Shown: positions 46,296 through 55,363, counted from the stretch's first letter. The stretch is DNA of 64,000 nt from Bacteroidaceae bacterium (GCA_017503235.1 JAFVTL010000045.1:32273-96272), one strand, 5' to 3'. Made by a program: numbers and translations. The notes: generated by a model from the letters alone, not told the origin.

Positions 46296-49200
46296 TTATT
46301 TCTGGAGTTCTATCACTTCGACTTTTCTGATTGTGGCTGTACCATTGTATTTACGACCTTGCCACAAGACATGGATGCCGTTGTTTGAATCAGAAATGGT
46401 TGAGTTGAAGTATTCCACTTCGTAAGTCTTGTAATCATCGCTCTGTGTGAATTCCAGGGTATTATACATTGCACCAATTTGTTCCCAACCGCCTAAGACT
46501 ATCTGTGCTTGTCCGCTGTTCGTAGCTTTCATGGTGATGCGCACAATGTAGTTGCCACCTGCTTGTACATTGAAACCACGGGCTATTTGTAATTGCAAAT
46601 CCCAGATGTTTCCTCCTGTGTTATAGTTGGTGATGACCAAGGCATTATCCTCTTTAGTAATCGATGCGCCATCTGGGGTTTCCTTCCACCAGCCATTGTT
46701 GTAGTCGATTGTCGAAAAATCGGTGGTGTGGATGGTCGTAGAATGTCCCAGGATTTCCAACTTGAGATTGTCAAAGTAAATGACACCTTGATAGTGTCCC
46801 AAGTCGAAGAGCAGGCGGGTTGCGCCATCGTTGTTGCAAGTGATACGTACTTGGACAGTCTGCCATTCGGTCGTAATAGGAATATTATTGGCTAAATGTC
46901 CTTGAACACCATTGGCACTTCGGAATCCGCCGGAGAATGAACCAGTGGTGCTTTCTCCCTTGATGTCTAAGGTCAGCAGGTAGGTTGTTTCATTCGTGAT
47001 TTTTCCATCCAATCCGGTGTAGACAATTTCATTTAACCAATTGTCTACGCTTTGGTTGTTGGTATACTTCAGCACATTTCTGCCATCGATGTTTGTCGTT
47101 GAAATGGTAGCTGTACCTTGTTGGGTGACGTTGCCGGCATCATCTTTCTTCTGATTGTTATAAATACCGCACTTGTGTCCGTTTTCAAAATCGTCGAAGA
47201 GGATGTATTCGATGGCTCTGATTTCGATGCGTTCAATGTTCTTCGCATCGCACCAGAAGCGGAACGGTACTTTGTTGTCCACCACTTCCTGTTGCCATTC
47301 GCTGGCCATTACGACTCCTTCGAGAGTGCCGTTTTCGCTGGTACCCAATGAAACTTTCAAGCCAAGGCCGGCTGAAATGGTCTGGGTTACCCCTTGCTTA
47401 GCCACGACGGTGATGTTATTGCCAGTGTTGCTGAACCAACTTGAAGGCAAGTCAATCACTTCATTGTAGTAAGTAGGATGCTTATAGGTAGTCAATGTAT
47501 CTTGTAAATAGCCATTCACATATACCGGAATGCTGTCCGGTACGTATTCTGGTTCTTGTGGCTTTTCTACTTCACCGCCTCCAGTGCCACCACCGTTTTC
47601 GCCTTCGGTGCTTGTATAGTCCACCAAGTGTTCGGTCTTTCTGTTGTTGTACCAGAAGGCGCTGGCTTCTTCATTACGGGTCCATCCGCCAAAGTCGGGA
47701 TATGCATCGAGAATGAGCGTACCTTCGGTTGGCCAGTTCCAGTTGCCCGGCAGAATCATCATCTGAGGGGCTTTGTTGTGTGCAGAGTCCTTCATGTTCT
47801 CTTCGATGTAGATGGATCCTTTCTCGATGTACAAGGAAGTGCCGTAACCCTTCTTCACTTCAACGGTAAACAGGTCCTTGTTGATGGTGTAGTCAGTGGG
47901 AACCGTGAGGGTGATGGTATCGCCGGGGATAATATCCTGTCCCTTGCGTACGTTCAATGGCTTGTAAGGATTGAACGAATTTTCTTTCATCGTCGCATTC
48001 GGGTCAATCAGTTTGTGGAAGTCGTCATCGCTTTCGGTGGCGTTGGGCCTGAACGTACAGATGTTATGTTTGTTGCCGTTCTGGTCTTTGTAATGAAGCT
48101 CTACAGGCAATGTACCGCCGGAGGCCAACGGAATGATGTTCAGTTTGTCGCTGCCGCCCACGTGGCTCACCTTGAACACCACGTCGTTGAAGTCGTAGTC
48201 GCCGGTGTTGCCCAAGTCTTCGCAGGCAATGATGAACGATTCTTCTTCAATGTCTTCAATGACCCCCTGGTCGGTACGCACGTCGGCATCTACCAACAGC
48301 AGAATGTCGTTCATGTCCTTGTCGATACCGTCTTCGAAACCGAGGATGGTGTGGCCCTTGTAGTTATAGGTCACGGCCGACACTTCGCCGATGCCGCTCT
48401 TACCGGTAATGGTGTCTTTCTTTTCTTCTACACGGCGGTAGTCGTAGAATTCATAGATGTCCTTGTTGTAGTCGGGAAGGGAGTATACCAACGTCTTGTG
48501 ATAATCATTATAGCTGGAGGTCAGCGGAGAATCTGTCACGTCGTAAGCATACTGGCCGTTATTCTTCCGGACATAGTTGTTGTAGATGAAGAAACCGATG
48601 TGGGTACCTTCGGGGAAGGTATATGTCGGTTCCTGGTCGTAATTTTTGCCATAGTATACCAGTTTGTACTTGGTGCCATGGATATACAAGGGCTTGATGC
48701 CTGTTGCCTTGGCCGAATCGGAGGGGTTAGGGTTCCATTGGGTGGTGCCGTGCGAAATAAGGTTGCCGAGGCCCGAACCGTTGCCGAACGTTTCAGCGTG
48801 GTCCCAGTCGGTTGCGTTATCCCGGTTGATACGAAGGTTGTTCTGTGGACGGGCATCGTTCATCAGGACAATCTTATGTGCGTTTTTGTAGGTTTCACCT
48901 TCGTTGGGGTTCCAATAGAAATAGCCGAATGAGTTGTAGAAGCCGGTAGCACCGAAGATGTAGGTCAGCTCGATTTCTGTCGGGCTTTGGGTGACGTATT
49001 CAACGCCTTGGGTGGCCTTGGCGCGGTTGTCACGGCTTTCCTGGAAGATGGCTGTCTGGCCATTGGCATCGTGGATGATGGGGTAGATGGAGTCGCGGAA
49101 GTTCAAGCGTACTCTCTCCGTGTGCTTGTTATGCTCAAAATAGTGCAGATGCCCCATATCGACGGTGGTATTGTAGGCACTGTCCTTCAATTCGCAATAT

Positions 49201-49742
49201 TCGTTCAACCCGTTACGATGGGCTTCGGGTACATCAATGGTACAGTTTTCTGCCCAAGCTCGTTCGTCGTTGATGAGTCGGCTCAGCAGACGAGTGGCGA
49301 TGGTCTGTGGGGTGACGGCCAGATTGGTTCCTTCGAGCATGAAATAGCCTTCGAAGGTGATTTCCTGATGGGCATTGGTCACTCGGACGTAGACATCCTT
49401 GTGGCCTTTCAGCATGTCGAACTTCACCTCGCCGGTACCGTTGATGGTGGTACGAGCCAGCAGGCGGCAATTCTTGTCGAGTGGATGGTGGGTGTAGATG
49501 CATACCAATTGTTCGCCTTCGGCTTCCTGAGTCAGGTCGAAGGTGGCATTGATTTGCTGGGCTACGCTCCAGTCGTGCTCGACGGGGATGGGGCCGATGA
49601 GTTTCAGCCATTGCTTGTTATAGTACTTCTTGGCTTGCTCAAAATAATAGTCGTCGTCAAGACACGATGTGATGATGGCGCTTAAGGAAAGAACGGCAAC
49701 CACGATGAGGGCCATTCTGGAGTGTAGTAGGTTACGCTTCAT
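46296..49742 (-). CDS. LruC/DUF4842-type surface lipoprotein C with CBM4/9-like modules
   Basis: 1148 aa. Lipobox AIITSC near residue 27, N-terminal HDWSVAQQINATFDLTQEA block shared with lipoprotein D, and an LruC-like core ACEDLGNTGDYDFNDVVFKV near residue 516 with PLASGGTLPVELHY after it. After a proline-rich linker (about 720-750) comes a short module found also in D (ending SSWFSNTGNNITVVAK), then two jelly-roll modules of the CBM4/9 type: about 845-995 (FDDFENGHK ... WQTVQVRITCNND ... YFDNLKLE) and about 1005-1148 (ARGFNVQAGGNYIVRITMKA). These probably bind a carbohydrate. Own promoter and terminator. Function inferred only. Confidence 0.78.
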   Translation of the reverse strand: MKRNLLHSRMALIVVAVLSLSAIITSCLDDDYYFEQAKKYYNKQWLKLIGPIPVEHDWSVAQQINATFDLTQEAEGEQLVCIYTHHPLDKNCRLLARTTINGTGEVKFDMLKGHKDVYVRVTNAHQEITFEGYFMLEGTNLAVTPQTIATRLLSRLINDERAWAENCTIDVPEAHRNGLNEYCELKDSAYNTTVDMGHLHYFEHNKHTERVRLNFRDSIYPIIHDANGQTAIFQESRDNRAKATQGVEYVTQSPTEIELTYIFGATGFYNSFGYFYWNPNEGETYKNAHKIVLMNDARPQNNLRINRDNATDWDHAETFGNGSGLGNLISHGTTQWNPNPSDSAKATGIKPLYIHGTKYKLVYYGKNYDQEPTYTFPEGTHIGFFIYNNYVRKNNGQYAYDVTDSPLTSSYNDYHKTLVYSLPDYNKDIYEFYDYRRVEEKKDTITGKSGIGEVSAVTYNYKGHTILGFEDGIDKDMNDILLLVDADVRTDQGVIEDIEEESFIIACEDLGNTGDYDFNDVVFKVSHVGGSDKLNIIPLASGGTLPVELHYKDQNGNKHNICTFRPNATESDDDFHKLIDPNATMKENSFNPYKPLNVRKGQDIIPGDTITLTVPTDYTINKDLFTVEVKKGYGTSLYIEKGSIYIEENMKDSAHNKAPQMMILPGNWNWPTEGTLILDAYPDFGGWTRNEEASAFWYNNRKTEHLVDYTSTEGENGGGTGGGEVEKPQEPEYVPDSIPVYVNGYLQDTLTTYKHPTYYNEVIDLPSSWFSNTGNNITVVAKQGVTQTISAGLGLKVSLGTSENGTLEGVVMASEWQQEVVDNKVPFRFWCDAKNIERIEIRAIEYILFDDFENGHKCGIYNNQKKDDAGNVTQQGTATISTTNIDGRNVLKYTNNQSVDNWLNEIVYTGLDGKITNETTYLLTLDIKGESTTGSFSGGFRSANGVQGHLANNIPITTEWQTVQVRITCNNDGATRLLFDLGHYQGVIYFDNLKLEILGHSTTIHTTDFSTIDYNNGWWKETPDGASITKEDNALVITNYNTGGNIWDLQLQIARGFNVQAGGNYIVRITMKATNSGQAQIVLGGWEQIGAMYNTLEFTQSDDYKTYEVEYFNSTISDSNNGIHVLWQGRKYNGTATIRKVEVIELQK

Positions 49743-49765
49743 ATCTGTAGCTTGGTTAAAACATA

Positions 49766-49773
49766 CAAATATA
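49766..49773 (-). promoter_or_regulatory. Promoter -7 box of LruC lipoprotein C
   Basis: Minus strand TATATTTG, a perfect match, 24 bp before the ATG at 49742. Confidence 0.65.
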
Positions 49774-49984
49774 CGGCTTTATTTTAATTATTTATGTTTT
49801 TGTAAAAAAAAAGTATGGATGTTTACGGTACGTAACGTAGAATTTCTTGTATTTCTTTCCAAAGTCCAAGGCAAAAGTCTTTTGGTCTTTGTTGATGAGT
49901 TACCCCTTTCATTAACAAGAAGCAAAGGACATATTAGCAGTAGACAGCCGTCAAATTAGCTGTAAAGCATCGCACAATTCACTC

Positions 49985-50070
49985 TTCCACATGCTGTGGA
50001 ATTACTCTTCCACATATTGTGGAAGATATTCTCCACATATTGTGGAAGATGTTTTCCACATATTGTGGAA
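49985..50070. repeat. Four 17-bp palindromes at exact 23-bp spacing
   Basis: TTCCACATATTGTGGAA-type palindromes start at 49985, 50008, 50031 and 50054. The second and fourth are identical; the first has GC in the centre and the third starts CTCC. The regular phase suggests a protein-binding array. Confidence 0.85.
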
Positions 50071-50072
50071 AA

Positions 50073-50138
50073 GCGAATAAAGCGGCTTTCTGAAGTGAAT
50101 AAGATGGCTTTTTGCAGCTAATTCGGTGGATATTTGCA
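50073..50138. repeat. 22-bp degenerate tandem array 3
   Basis: Three units start at 50073, 50095 and 50117 (GCGAATAAAGCGGCTTTCTG, GTGAATAAGATGGCTTTTTG, GCTAATTCGGTGGATATTTG, each plus two bases). It directly follows the palindrome array. Confidence 0.7.
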
Positions 50139-50156
50139 TAAAATCATACTTCATTG

Positions 50157-50203
50157 AGGAACTTCACAGTAATCCGCTGATTATCAGCGAGTATGAAGTT
50201 CCT
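50157..50203. other. Nested perfect hairpin
   Basis: Outer arms AGGAACTTCA (50157-50166) and TGAAGTTCCT (50194-50203), inner arms CGCTGAT (50175-50181) and ATCAGCG (50183-50189). No T-run, so not a normal terminator. Confidence 0.7.
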
Positions 50204-50240
50204 ACCAAAGTGACGAGGATTTTTGTTTACTCTATATGTT

Positions 50241-50278
50241 TCCGAGACTCTTCGCTTCGCTCTGAGTGACAGGGGAGG
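50241..50278. repeat. CCGAGACTCTTCGCT element, copy 2
   Basis: CCGAGACTCTTCGCTTCGCT then CTGAGTGACAGGGGAGG, near-identical to 46176-46212. Confidence 0.7.
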
Positions 50279-50293
50279 CTTATATAAAAAAAA

Positions 50294-50321
50294 CTCCCTC
50301 AACTTTTTGGAGTTGAGGGAG
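50294..50321 (-). terminator. Terminator after LruC lipoprotein D
   Basis: Stem CTCCCTCAACT/AGTTGAGGGAG, followed on the minus strand by TTTTTTTT, 14 bp past the stop codon at 50336. Confidence 0.85.
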
Positions 50322-50335
50322 ATTATGTAAGAGGA

Positions 50336-53300
50336 TTAGTTTGCTGCGGTGATTTCGATGTTACTAATAAATTGACTTGAATCCTGCGTGTTTATATAAA
50401 TATTAGCACCTTCTTTATCTTTCATTTTAGTTATAGTTTCAGCAGATATTGAATAATCTTTATATTCAGACTGAAAATAATCTCCATTAATATCACTACC
50501 AATACTATTGTTTTCATTATCAAGGCACTTTAAAATGATATTAATACCATAATAAGGGTTGCCATTGTCTTTCTTGTAGATTCTTATTGTTAATCCATTA
50601 TCTATATTGGTGATTTTATTTCTTATATCTTTAAATGGTATGATTGCTTCTCTTTCTCCTGTACAATAACTCATCCAATCAGTCTTGTTAGTAATCACAA
50701 TACTTGTCACGGTATTCGGTATGCGGATTTCTGTGGCAGTGCTTGAATTTACCATTGTATTCTGTACTTCTATCTTCAAGTAACCATTGTTGTTGGTAAC
50801 AGTTGTGTAACCGTTCTGTTCACCTACCGTTACATTCTGAATCTGTGAATTTTGGTCGCTGGAAGTAAATTCAATTGTAGCGCCATTATTCCCAAATGTA
50901 CCAGCAGGAATGGTAACGTAATAACTACCTTCTGAACCTTCTAATGTAAGTGCATTTTTAGCTACACCATCTACTGTTAATTCAACAGTTTTAGTTGTTG
51001 GCTGTTCGCCACTATTAAGATTCACGATACTGATAGCATTAATGCCATAAGTGTTGTTCAGAGGTAAGAAGATAACTACGTATTTTCCTCCTTCACTTTC
51101 AGTAATATCTCCGCTTTTGTTTTTATCGATATCAGCTTCGGTTATGGTTATTTCGCCATCGGAGATATTAGGATTGTTATTAGCTCCGATTATTCCGCCT
51201 TGGCCATTTTGACCACTAGGATTGACAGGCGATGTTGATGTAAATGTAATGGTAGCTCCATTATTGCCTGCATCGAAATATTCGGCTGGTATCTTAATCA
51301 AATCTAAATTAGATTGTACAATCTGCAAATCACTCTTTTCAACTCCATCTACAGTGACAGTAATGCCGTTAGTTTCCGGCTCTTCGCTACCACCATTACT
51401 TTGATAGTTATTGGTAATTGTAACTCCGTTCACTTCGCTGAAGTTATCTGTACTGTTTTGCCAGATGTAGATTCTTACAGGGCCGGTCACTTGCGAAGCA
51501 TCAACGGTCAAAGTGTTGGAACTTGTCCATGCCAATTGGTTGTTGTCCGAAACACGTTGGAGTGCGATACTATTTCCGGTTGCGCTTATTCCGCTGATTA
51601 CAATTTGTGTATTTCCACTGGATGCAAAATATTCTTCAGAGAGTTCGAGGTAATCGTTTCCGTTGTTATCTGTCTGAATTGTACCAATAGATACTTGGTC
51701 GACAGTAACAGCTATGCTGTATTTTGTAACAGCAGGTTTTTCCACTTCCGGATTATCTCCACCAGTACCGCCAGAACCACCTTGGTTGCCGTAAGAGCCT
51801 ACCAATTTGTCTTCGGCGATATCGTTATGCTCATTGTTGTTGGTATACCAATCGGTGTGTTGTTGTTGGTCAGCATTCCATTGTGCGAAACGGGGATAGC
51901 CCGAATGGATTGGCATACTTTCCTTTGGCCAAATCCAATTGCCAGGCAGTATCAGCATCTGGGGCGCTTTTTGTTCCTTGTCATTTACCATGCTTTGCTT
52001 GATGGTAATGGATGTTCCTTCGTTCTTCTCAACTTCCACACTGAATCCATGTTGGTTGATACTATAGTTTTGAGGAACATTGTCAATAGTAATGCTATTT
52101 CCAGCAGTACCTTTGGTATCGGCATTGATAGGTTTCCATAAGTCGCCTTGTTTGTTTGCATTTCCGTCAATCAATTTATGGAAATCTTCGTTGCCAACTG
52201 GTTGGTCATTGTAATACAACTTGATGGGGTAGGTACCGCCTGCTGCTAAAGGAGTGACGGTTAATTGATTGCTACCACCTACGTGGCTGACACTGAACAC
52301 AGCATCGTTGAAGTCGTAGTCGCCCACAGAGCCCAAGTCTTCGCAAGCGATAATCCATGATTGAGTTTGTGGAGTATTGTTGCTACCGCCCAAATTGACC
52401 ACTTCACCGCCAGCCACTTCCACGTTGGCATTGACTACAAAAAGAATGTCGTTCATGTCCTTGTCAACTCCATCTTCAAAGCCCAAAATGGTCTTACCCT
52501 GATAGTTGTAGGTTACAGCTGATATTTCACCTTTATCAATATTTACGTTATAATTATTATTACCATTCTGTTGTTGGTAGTCACTTTCATTGATTCGGTA
52601 ATTGTAACTTTCTTTAATGGCCTGATTGTAGGCAGGAATGGAATATACTAAATTCGTGCGATATGTTGAATTTGTTTCTACGTCCTTTGGATTTTGGCGT
52701 CCATATGCATAGTCACCATTGGATGAATATGGGGAACCTTGATTATTGCTTGTGCGAGAAGTGTCCCAGTAGTTGGTGTAGAGGAAGAAGCCGATATGGG
52801 TACCAGCAGGGAAAGTGGTAGTTCCTGCAGATTGATAATCTTCTCCGTAATAAAGAAGTTTGTAACTTTGGCCAATAAGTTGAGTCGGAGGAGTTTTATT
52901 TCCTCTAACATATTGGTTCAGAACCATACCATATTGATTGTCTGTTTGTGCAGTCTCACTAAAATTTTCGATTCTTTCTACTCCATTTTCGTAGAATTTT
53001 CCTTTTAAAATGTGATCCGGTTCTGCATCTTCAAGCAATACAATTTTGGGTGCCTCGGTATATGTACCACCATTGTCGGGATTCCAATAGAAATAGCCAA
53101 TAGTGTTGTACAAGCCAGTCATACCGAATACATAGTCCAACTGAACTTCTCCATTGGTAATGGTTACGTATTCAACTCCTTGGGTACTAGTTTTGGTACG
53201 GTTGTCCTTGAATTCCTGGAAAATGGCCGTGTTGCTGTTATTTACAATAGGAATCAGGTAGTCGTTGAAACCAATGGTTACTTCACCTGATGACTGGATA

Positions 53301-53887
53301 GGACTCTTTGGATAATAGATAGTACCTAAATCGACAGTCGTATTAGCTTGTTGGGTAATTTCATTCAATTCAGTTTGACCATCTCTTTTAACTTCACCAA
53401 TTTCATGAGCTGTAAAATTATCCATATTTGGTGTCGCACGACTTAAACTGCGTCCGGCGATGGTGCGGCTGTCGGCTACCAATTCGTTGCCTTCGATGGT
53501 GAAATAGCCGTCGAACGCCATTTGGCCTTCGGCGTTCTCTACACGGATATATACGTGCTTGGTAGTCTTTTCAGTGTCGAATGAAACGGTTCCGCTACCA
53601 TTGACCTTGAATTCGGCCAGCAACTTACATTTCTTGTTGTAAGGGTGTTCGGTATAGATGCGGGCTGTGTGCTCTCCGCTGACTACTCCCGCCAGGTTGA
53701 AAGTGGCGTTCACTTGTTTGGCTACACTCCAGTCGTGGTCGGGGTCGATGTTACCAAAGACCTTTACCCAATTGTCCTGATACTGTTCTTTCTGATTGTT
53801 GACAATTTCTTCCTTGTCGAGGCAGGATGTCAATGTAGCACCGCCAATGGCGAGCATCATGGTGAAATAACGGAATACCTTCTTCAT
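50336..53887 (-). CDS. LruC/DUF4842-type surface lipoprotein D with repeated C-terminal modules
   Basis: 1183 aa. Lipobox ATLTSC near residue 22, then WVKVFGNIDPDHDWSVAKQV. The LruC-like core ACEDLGSVGDYDFNDAVFSV sits near residue 520, with PLAAGGTYPIKLYY and MLILPGNWIWPKES after it. C-terminal to about 720 come three related modules of roughly 110-130 residues beginning TVDQVSIG, TVDGVEKS and TVDGVAKN, each with an IPAEYFDAGNNGATI-type strand pair; they look like small beta-sandwich domains. Length and module make-up differ from lipoprotein C, but the N-terminal 700 residues align. Function unknown; surface location inferred. Confidence 0.78.
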   Translation of the reverse strand: MKKVFRYFTMMLAIGGATLTSCLDKEEIVNNQKEQYQDNWVKVFGNIDPDHDWSVAKQVNATFNLAGVVSGEHTARIYTEHPYNKKCKLLAEFKVNGSGTVSFDTEKTTKHVYIRVENAEGQMAFDGYFTIEGNELVADSRTIAGRSLSRATPNMDNFTAHEIGEVKRDGQTELNEITQQANTTVDLGTIYYPKSPIQSSGEVTIGFNDYLIPIVNNSNTAIFQEFKDNRTKTSTQGVEYVTITNGEVQLDYVFGMTGLYNTIGYFYWNPDNGGTYTEAPKIVLLEDAEPDHILKGKFYENGVERIENFSETAQTDNQYGMVLNQYVRGNKTPPTQLIGQSYKLLYYGEDYQSAGTTTFPAGTHIGFFLYTNYWDTSRTSNNQGSPYSSNGDYAYGRQNPKDVETNSTYRTNLVYSIPAYNQAIKESYNYRINESDYQQQNGNNNYNVNIDKGEISAVTYNYQGKTILGFEDGVDKDMNDILFVVNANVEVAGGEVVNLGGSNNTPQTQSWIIACEDLGSVGDYDFNDAVFSVSHVGGSNQLTVTPLAAGGTYPIKLYYNDQPVGNEDFHKLIDGNANKQGDLWKPINADTKGTAGNSITIDNVPQNYSINQHGFSVEVEKNEGTSITIKQSMVNDKEQKAPQMLILPGNWIWPKESMPIHSGYPRFAQWNADQQQHTDWYTNNNEHNDIAEDKLVGSYGNQGGSGGTGGDNPEVEKPAVTKYSIAVTVDQVSIGTIQTDNNGNDYLELSEEYFASSGNTQIVISGISATGNSIALQRVSDNNQLAWTSSNTLTVDASQVTGPVRIYIWQNSTDNFSEVNGVTITNNYQSNGGSEEPETNGITVTVDGVEKSDLQIVQSNLDLIKIPAEYFDAGNNGATITFTSTSPVNPSGQNGQGGIIGANNNPNISDGEITITEADIDKNKSGDITESEGGKYVVIFLPLNNTYGINAISIVNLNSGEQPTTKTVELTVDGVAKNALTLEGSEGSYYVTIPAGTFGNNGATIEFTSSDQNSQIQNVTVGEQNGYTTVTNNNGYLKIEVQNTMVNSSTATEIRIPNTVTSIVITNKTDWMSYCTGEREAIIPFKDIRNKITNIDNGLTIRIYKKDNGNPYYGINIILKCLDNENNSIGSDINGDYFQSEYKDYSISAETITKMKDKEGANIYINTQDSSQFISNIEITAAN

Positions 53888-53941
53888 ATCTTATCTATTT
53901 TTTTATTGTTTCTGTTTTAGGTTAAAGACTGTTTTAATGTG

Positions 53942-53949
53942 CAAATATA
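53942..53949 (-). promoter_or_regulatory. Promoter -7 box of LruC lipoprotein D
   Basis: Minus strand TATATTTG, a perfect match, 55 bp before the ATG at 53887. Confidence 0.65.
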
Positions 53950-54055
53950 ATGTTTTTTTATTATTTGTACATTCTTTTTCTTAAAAAATCGTTGAGTTTG
54001 TGGGAATTATGGGGTGGAAATGTTAAGAGTGGGGACTATCGAGACTCTTCGCTTT

Positions 54056-54087
54056 GTGAATAGTGAATAGTGAATAGTGAATGGTGA
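54056..54087. repeat. 7-bp tandem repeat GTGAATA
   Basis: Four units (GTGAATA three times, then GTGAATG) plus a partial one. Confidence 0.85.
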
Positions 54088-54149
54088 GCGCTTTCCCTTG
54101 CGGGGACGGAGTTTTTAGGGTGATTGATGGGAAATTGCAGAAATTATTG

Positions 54150-54157
54150 TACCTTTG
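54150..54157 (+). promoter_or_regulatory. Promoter -7 box of the ECF sigma gene
   Basis: TACCTTTG, a perfect TAnnTTTG match, about 130 bp before the gene; the leader is long. Confidence 0.55.
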
Positions 54158-54289
54158 TGAGACTCGTTTGAGTGACAAGAAGGGGAGAAGGGAGAGAAGA
54201 AAGATGAAATCTTAATAAATGTAAAAAAGAGAGCGAAGTGTTTTACTTTCAATGGGAAAGAAGTTCTAACAAAACAAAGGCGAGAAGTG

Positions 54290-54823
54290 ATGACGAATGA
54301 TGATAGAATCTGCGAAGAATGCAAAAAGAACCCGGAGAGGGGCTTCAAGCTGTTGCTGGATGCCTATCAGCAATCTATGTACTGGCATATCCGCCGTATG
54401 GTGGTGAGTCACGAGGATGCTGAGGATGTGTTGCAGGAGGCGCTGATTCGTATCTTCAAGTATTTGGGAGACTTCCGGGGCGACAGTGCCTTGTCTACCT
54501 GGATATACCGGATAACGACCAATGAGTGCATCCGCTTCCTGAACCGACAACGCGAGGAGGCCATCTCGACCGAGGAGGTGCAGGAGGAACTGATGAACAA
54601 GTTGATGGCGTCGGAGTATGTGGACTATGACAACGCCATGGAGGTGAAATTTCAGAAAGCCATCCTGACCTTGCCGGAAAAACAGAGGCTGGTATTCAAC
54701 CTACGCTATTATGATGAGCTGACGTATGAGGAGATAGGAAAGATTACCGACTCGAAGGTGGAGACGCTGAAAGCTAATTATCATTTCGCTAAGGAAAAGA
54801 TTAAGGCGTATATGAGTTCTTAG
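54290..54823 (+). CDS. ECF-type RNA polymerase sigma factor
   Basis: 177 aa from the ATG at 54290 (a GTG at 54287 is also in frame). Region 2 shows HEDAEDVLQEALIRIFKYLG and GDSALSTWIYRITTNECIRF; region 4 has LPEKQRLVFNLRYYDELTYE then EIGKITDSKVETLKANYH, the helix-turn-helix. It directs transcription of a set of envelope or stress genes. It forms an operon with a small membrane protein and a Spy-like protein, a layout seen for Bacteroidetes stress-sensing ECF systems. Divergent from LruC D. Confidence 0.92.
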   Translation: MTNDDRICEECKKNPERGFKLLLDAYQQSMYWHIRRMVVSHEDAEDVLQEALIRIFKYLGDFRGDSALSTWIYRITTNECIRFLNRQREEAISTEEVQEELMNKLMASEYVDYDNAMEVKFQKAILTLPEKQRLVFNLRYYDELTYEEIGKITDSKVETLKANYHFAKEKIKAYMSS

Positions 54824-54835
54824 CTAGGAGCTGAT

Positions 54836-54930
54836 ACCCCTTACCCCCTTTGGGGACTACCCCTTACAGAGGCGGATTATTTTAATCACCATTATTGTCC
54901 CTCTAAAAGGGGGACGAGCGTAGCGGAGGG
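54836..54930. repeat. Interspersed ACCCCCTTTGGGGA / GGGGGACGAGCG fragments
   Basis: Same type of fragments as at 40800-41100 (GACGAGCGTAGCGGAGGGGG is the reverse of CCCCCTCCGCTTCGCTCGTC with few changes). It lies between the sigma gene and the next gene of its operon. Confidence 0.6.
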
Positions 54931-54982
54931 GGTGTGAGGAGTTGTGATTTATGAATGAAATGTAATCCTAATATAAATTCAA

Positions 54983-55351
54983 ATGATGGAAAAGGAATTT
55001 GATTTTGGACAAGTGGGTAAACGGATGCCGTACCGTACACCCGAAGGATTTTTTGAACGGATGCAGGAAGAAGCCCTGCAACGCGTGGCAGCCGAAAAGC
55101 GGAAAAAGAAAATCTATCGGCTGAAGGTGGGCTTTGCTGCGGTGCTGAGTGCGGCAGCGGTGTTGTGTGGTGCGGTGTTCTTCCTGAATGCACCGCAAAC
55201 GGAACAGGACCCCTTCCAAGCAGGCAACCTGATGGTGGAAGCGGAATGCAACGATCCGTTCTGTCTCTACTTGCAACAACTGTCGGACGAGGACTTGAAC
55301 TCGCTGGCCGACTTTATGGAGAATGACATATTTATGTATGCGGACCAATAA
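54983..55351 (+). CDS. Small single-pass membrane protein, possible anti-sigma factor
   Basis: 122 aa, charged cytoplasmic N-terminus with VGKRMPYRTPEGFFERMQEE, one membrane segment VGFAAVLSAAAVLCGAVFFL (about 50-69) and an acidic outer part ending LADFMENDIFMYADQ. No zinc-finger motif is visible. Position behind an ECF sigma gene and the topology suggest an anti-sigma role; this is inference. In-frame ATGs at 54983 and 54986 are both possible starts. 12 bp to the next gene. Confidence 0.6.
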   Translation: MMEKEFDFGQVGKRMPYRTPEGFFERMQEEALQRVAAEKRKKKIYRLKVGFAAVLSAAAVLCGAVFFLNAPQTEQDPFQAGNLMVEAECNDPFCLYLQQLSDEDLNSLADFMENDIFMYADQ

Positions 55352-55363
55352 AATGCACGAATT

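Larger units (their letters stand above)
49743..50335. other. 593 bp non-coding region with arrays and hairpins
   Basis: No gene. Holds the promoter of LruC C (49766-49773), two 22-23 bp arrays (49985-50138), a nested hairpin (50157-50203), a CCGAGACTCTTCGCT element (50241-50278) and the terminator of LruC D (50294-50321). Confidence 0.75.
53888..54289. other. Divergent promoter region of LruC lipoprotein D and the ECF sigma gene
   Basis: 402 bp without a gene. Contains one promoter box for each direction and a 7-bp tandem repeat (54056-54087). Confidence 0.75.

Noticed and set aside
47556-48932. A 458-codon plus-strand open frame opposite lipoprotein C
   Set aside because: Reads as the complement of the LruC core; composition and lack of motifs indicate a shadow.
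49985-50070. The palindrome array as a CRISPR or tRNA-like element
   Set aside because: 23-bp periodicity leaves only 6 bp between 17-bp palindromes, too short for spacers.
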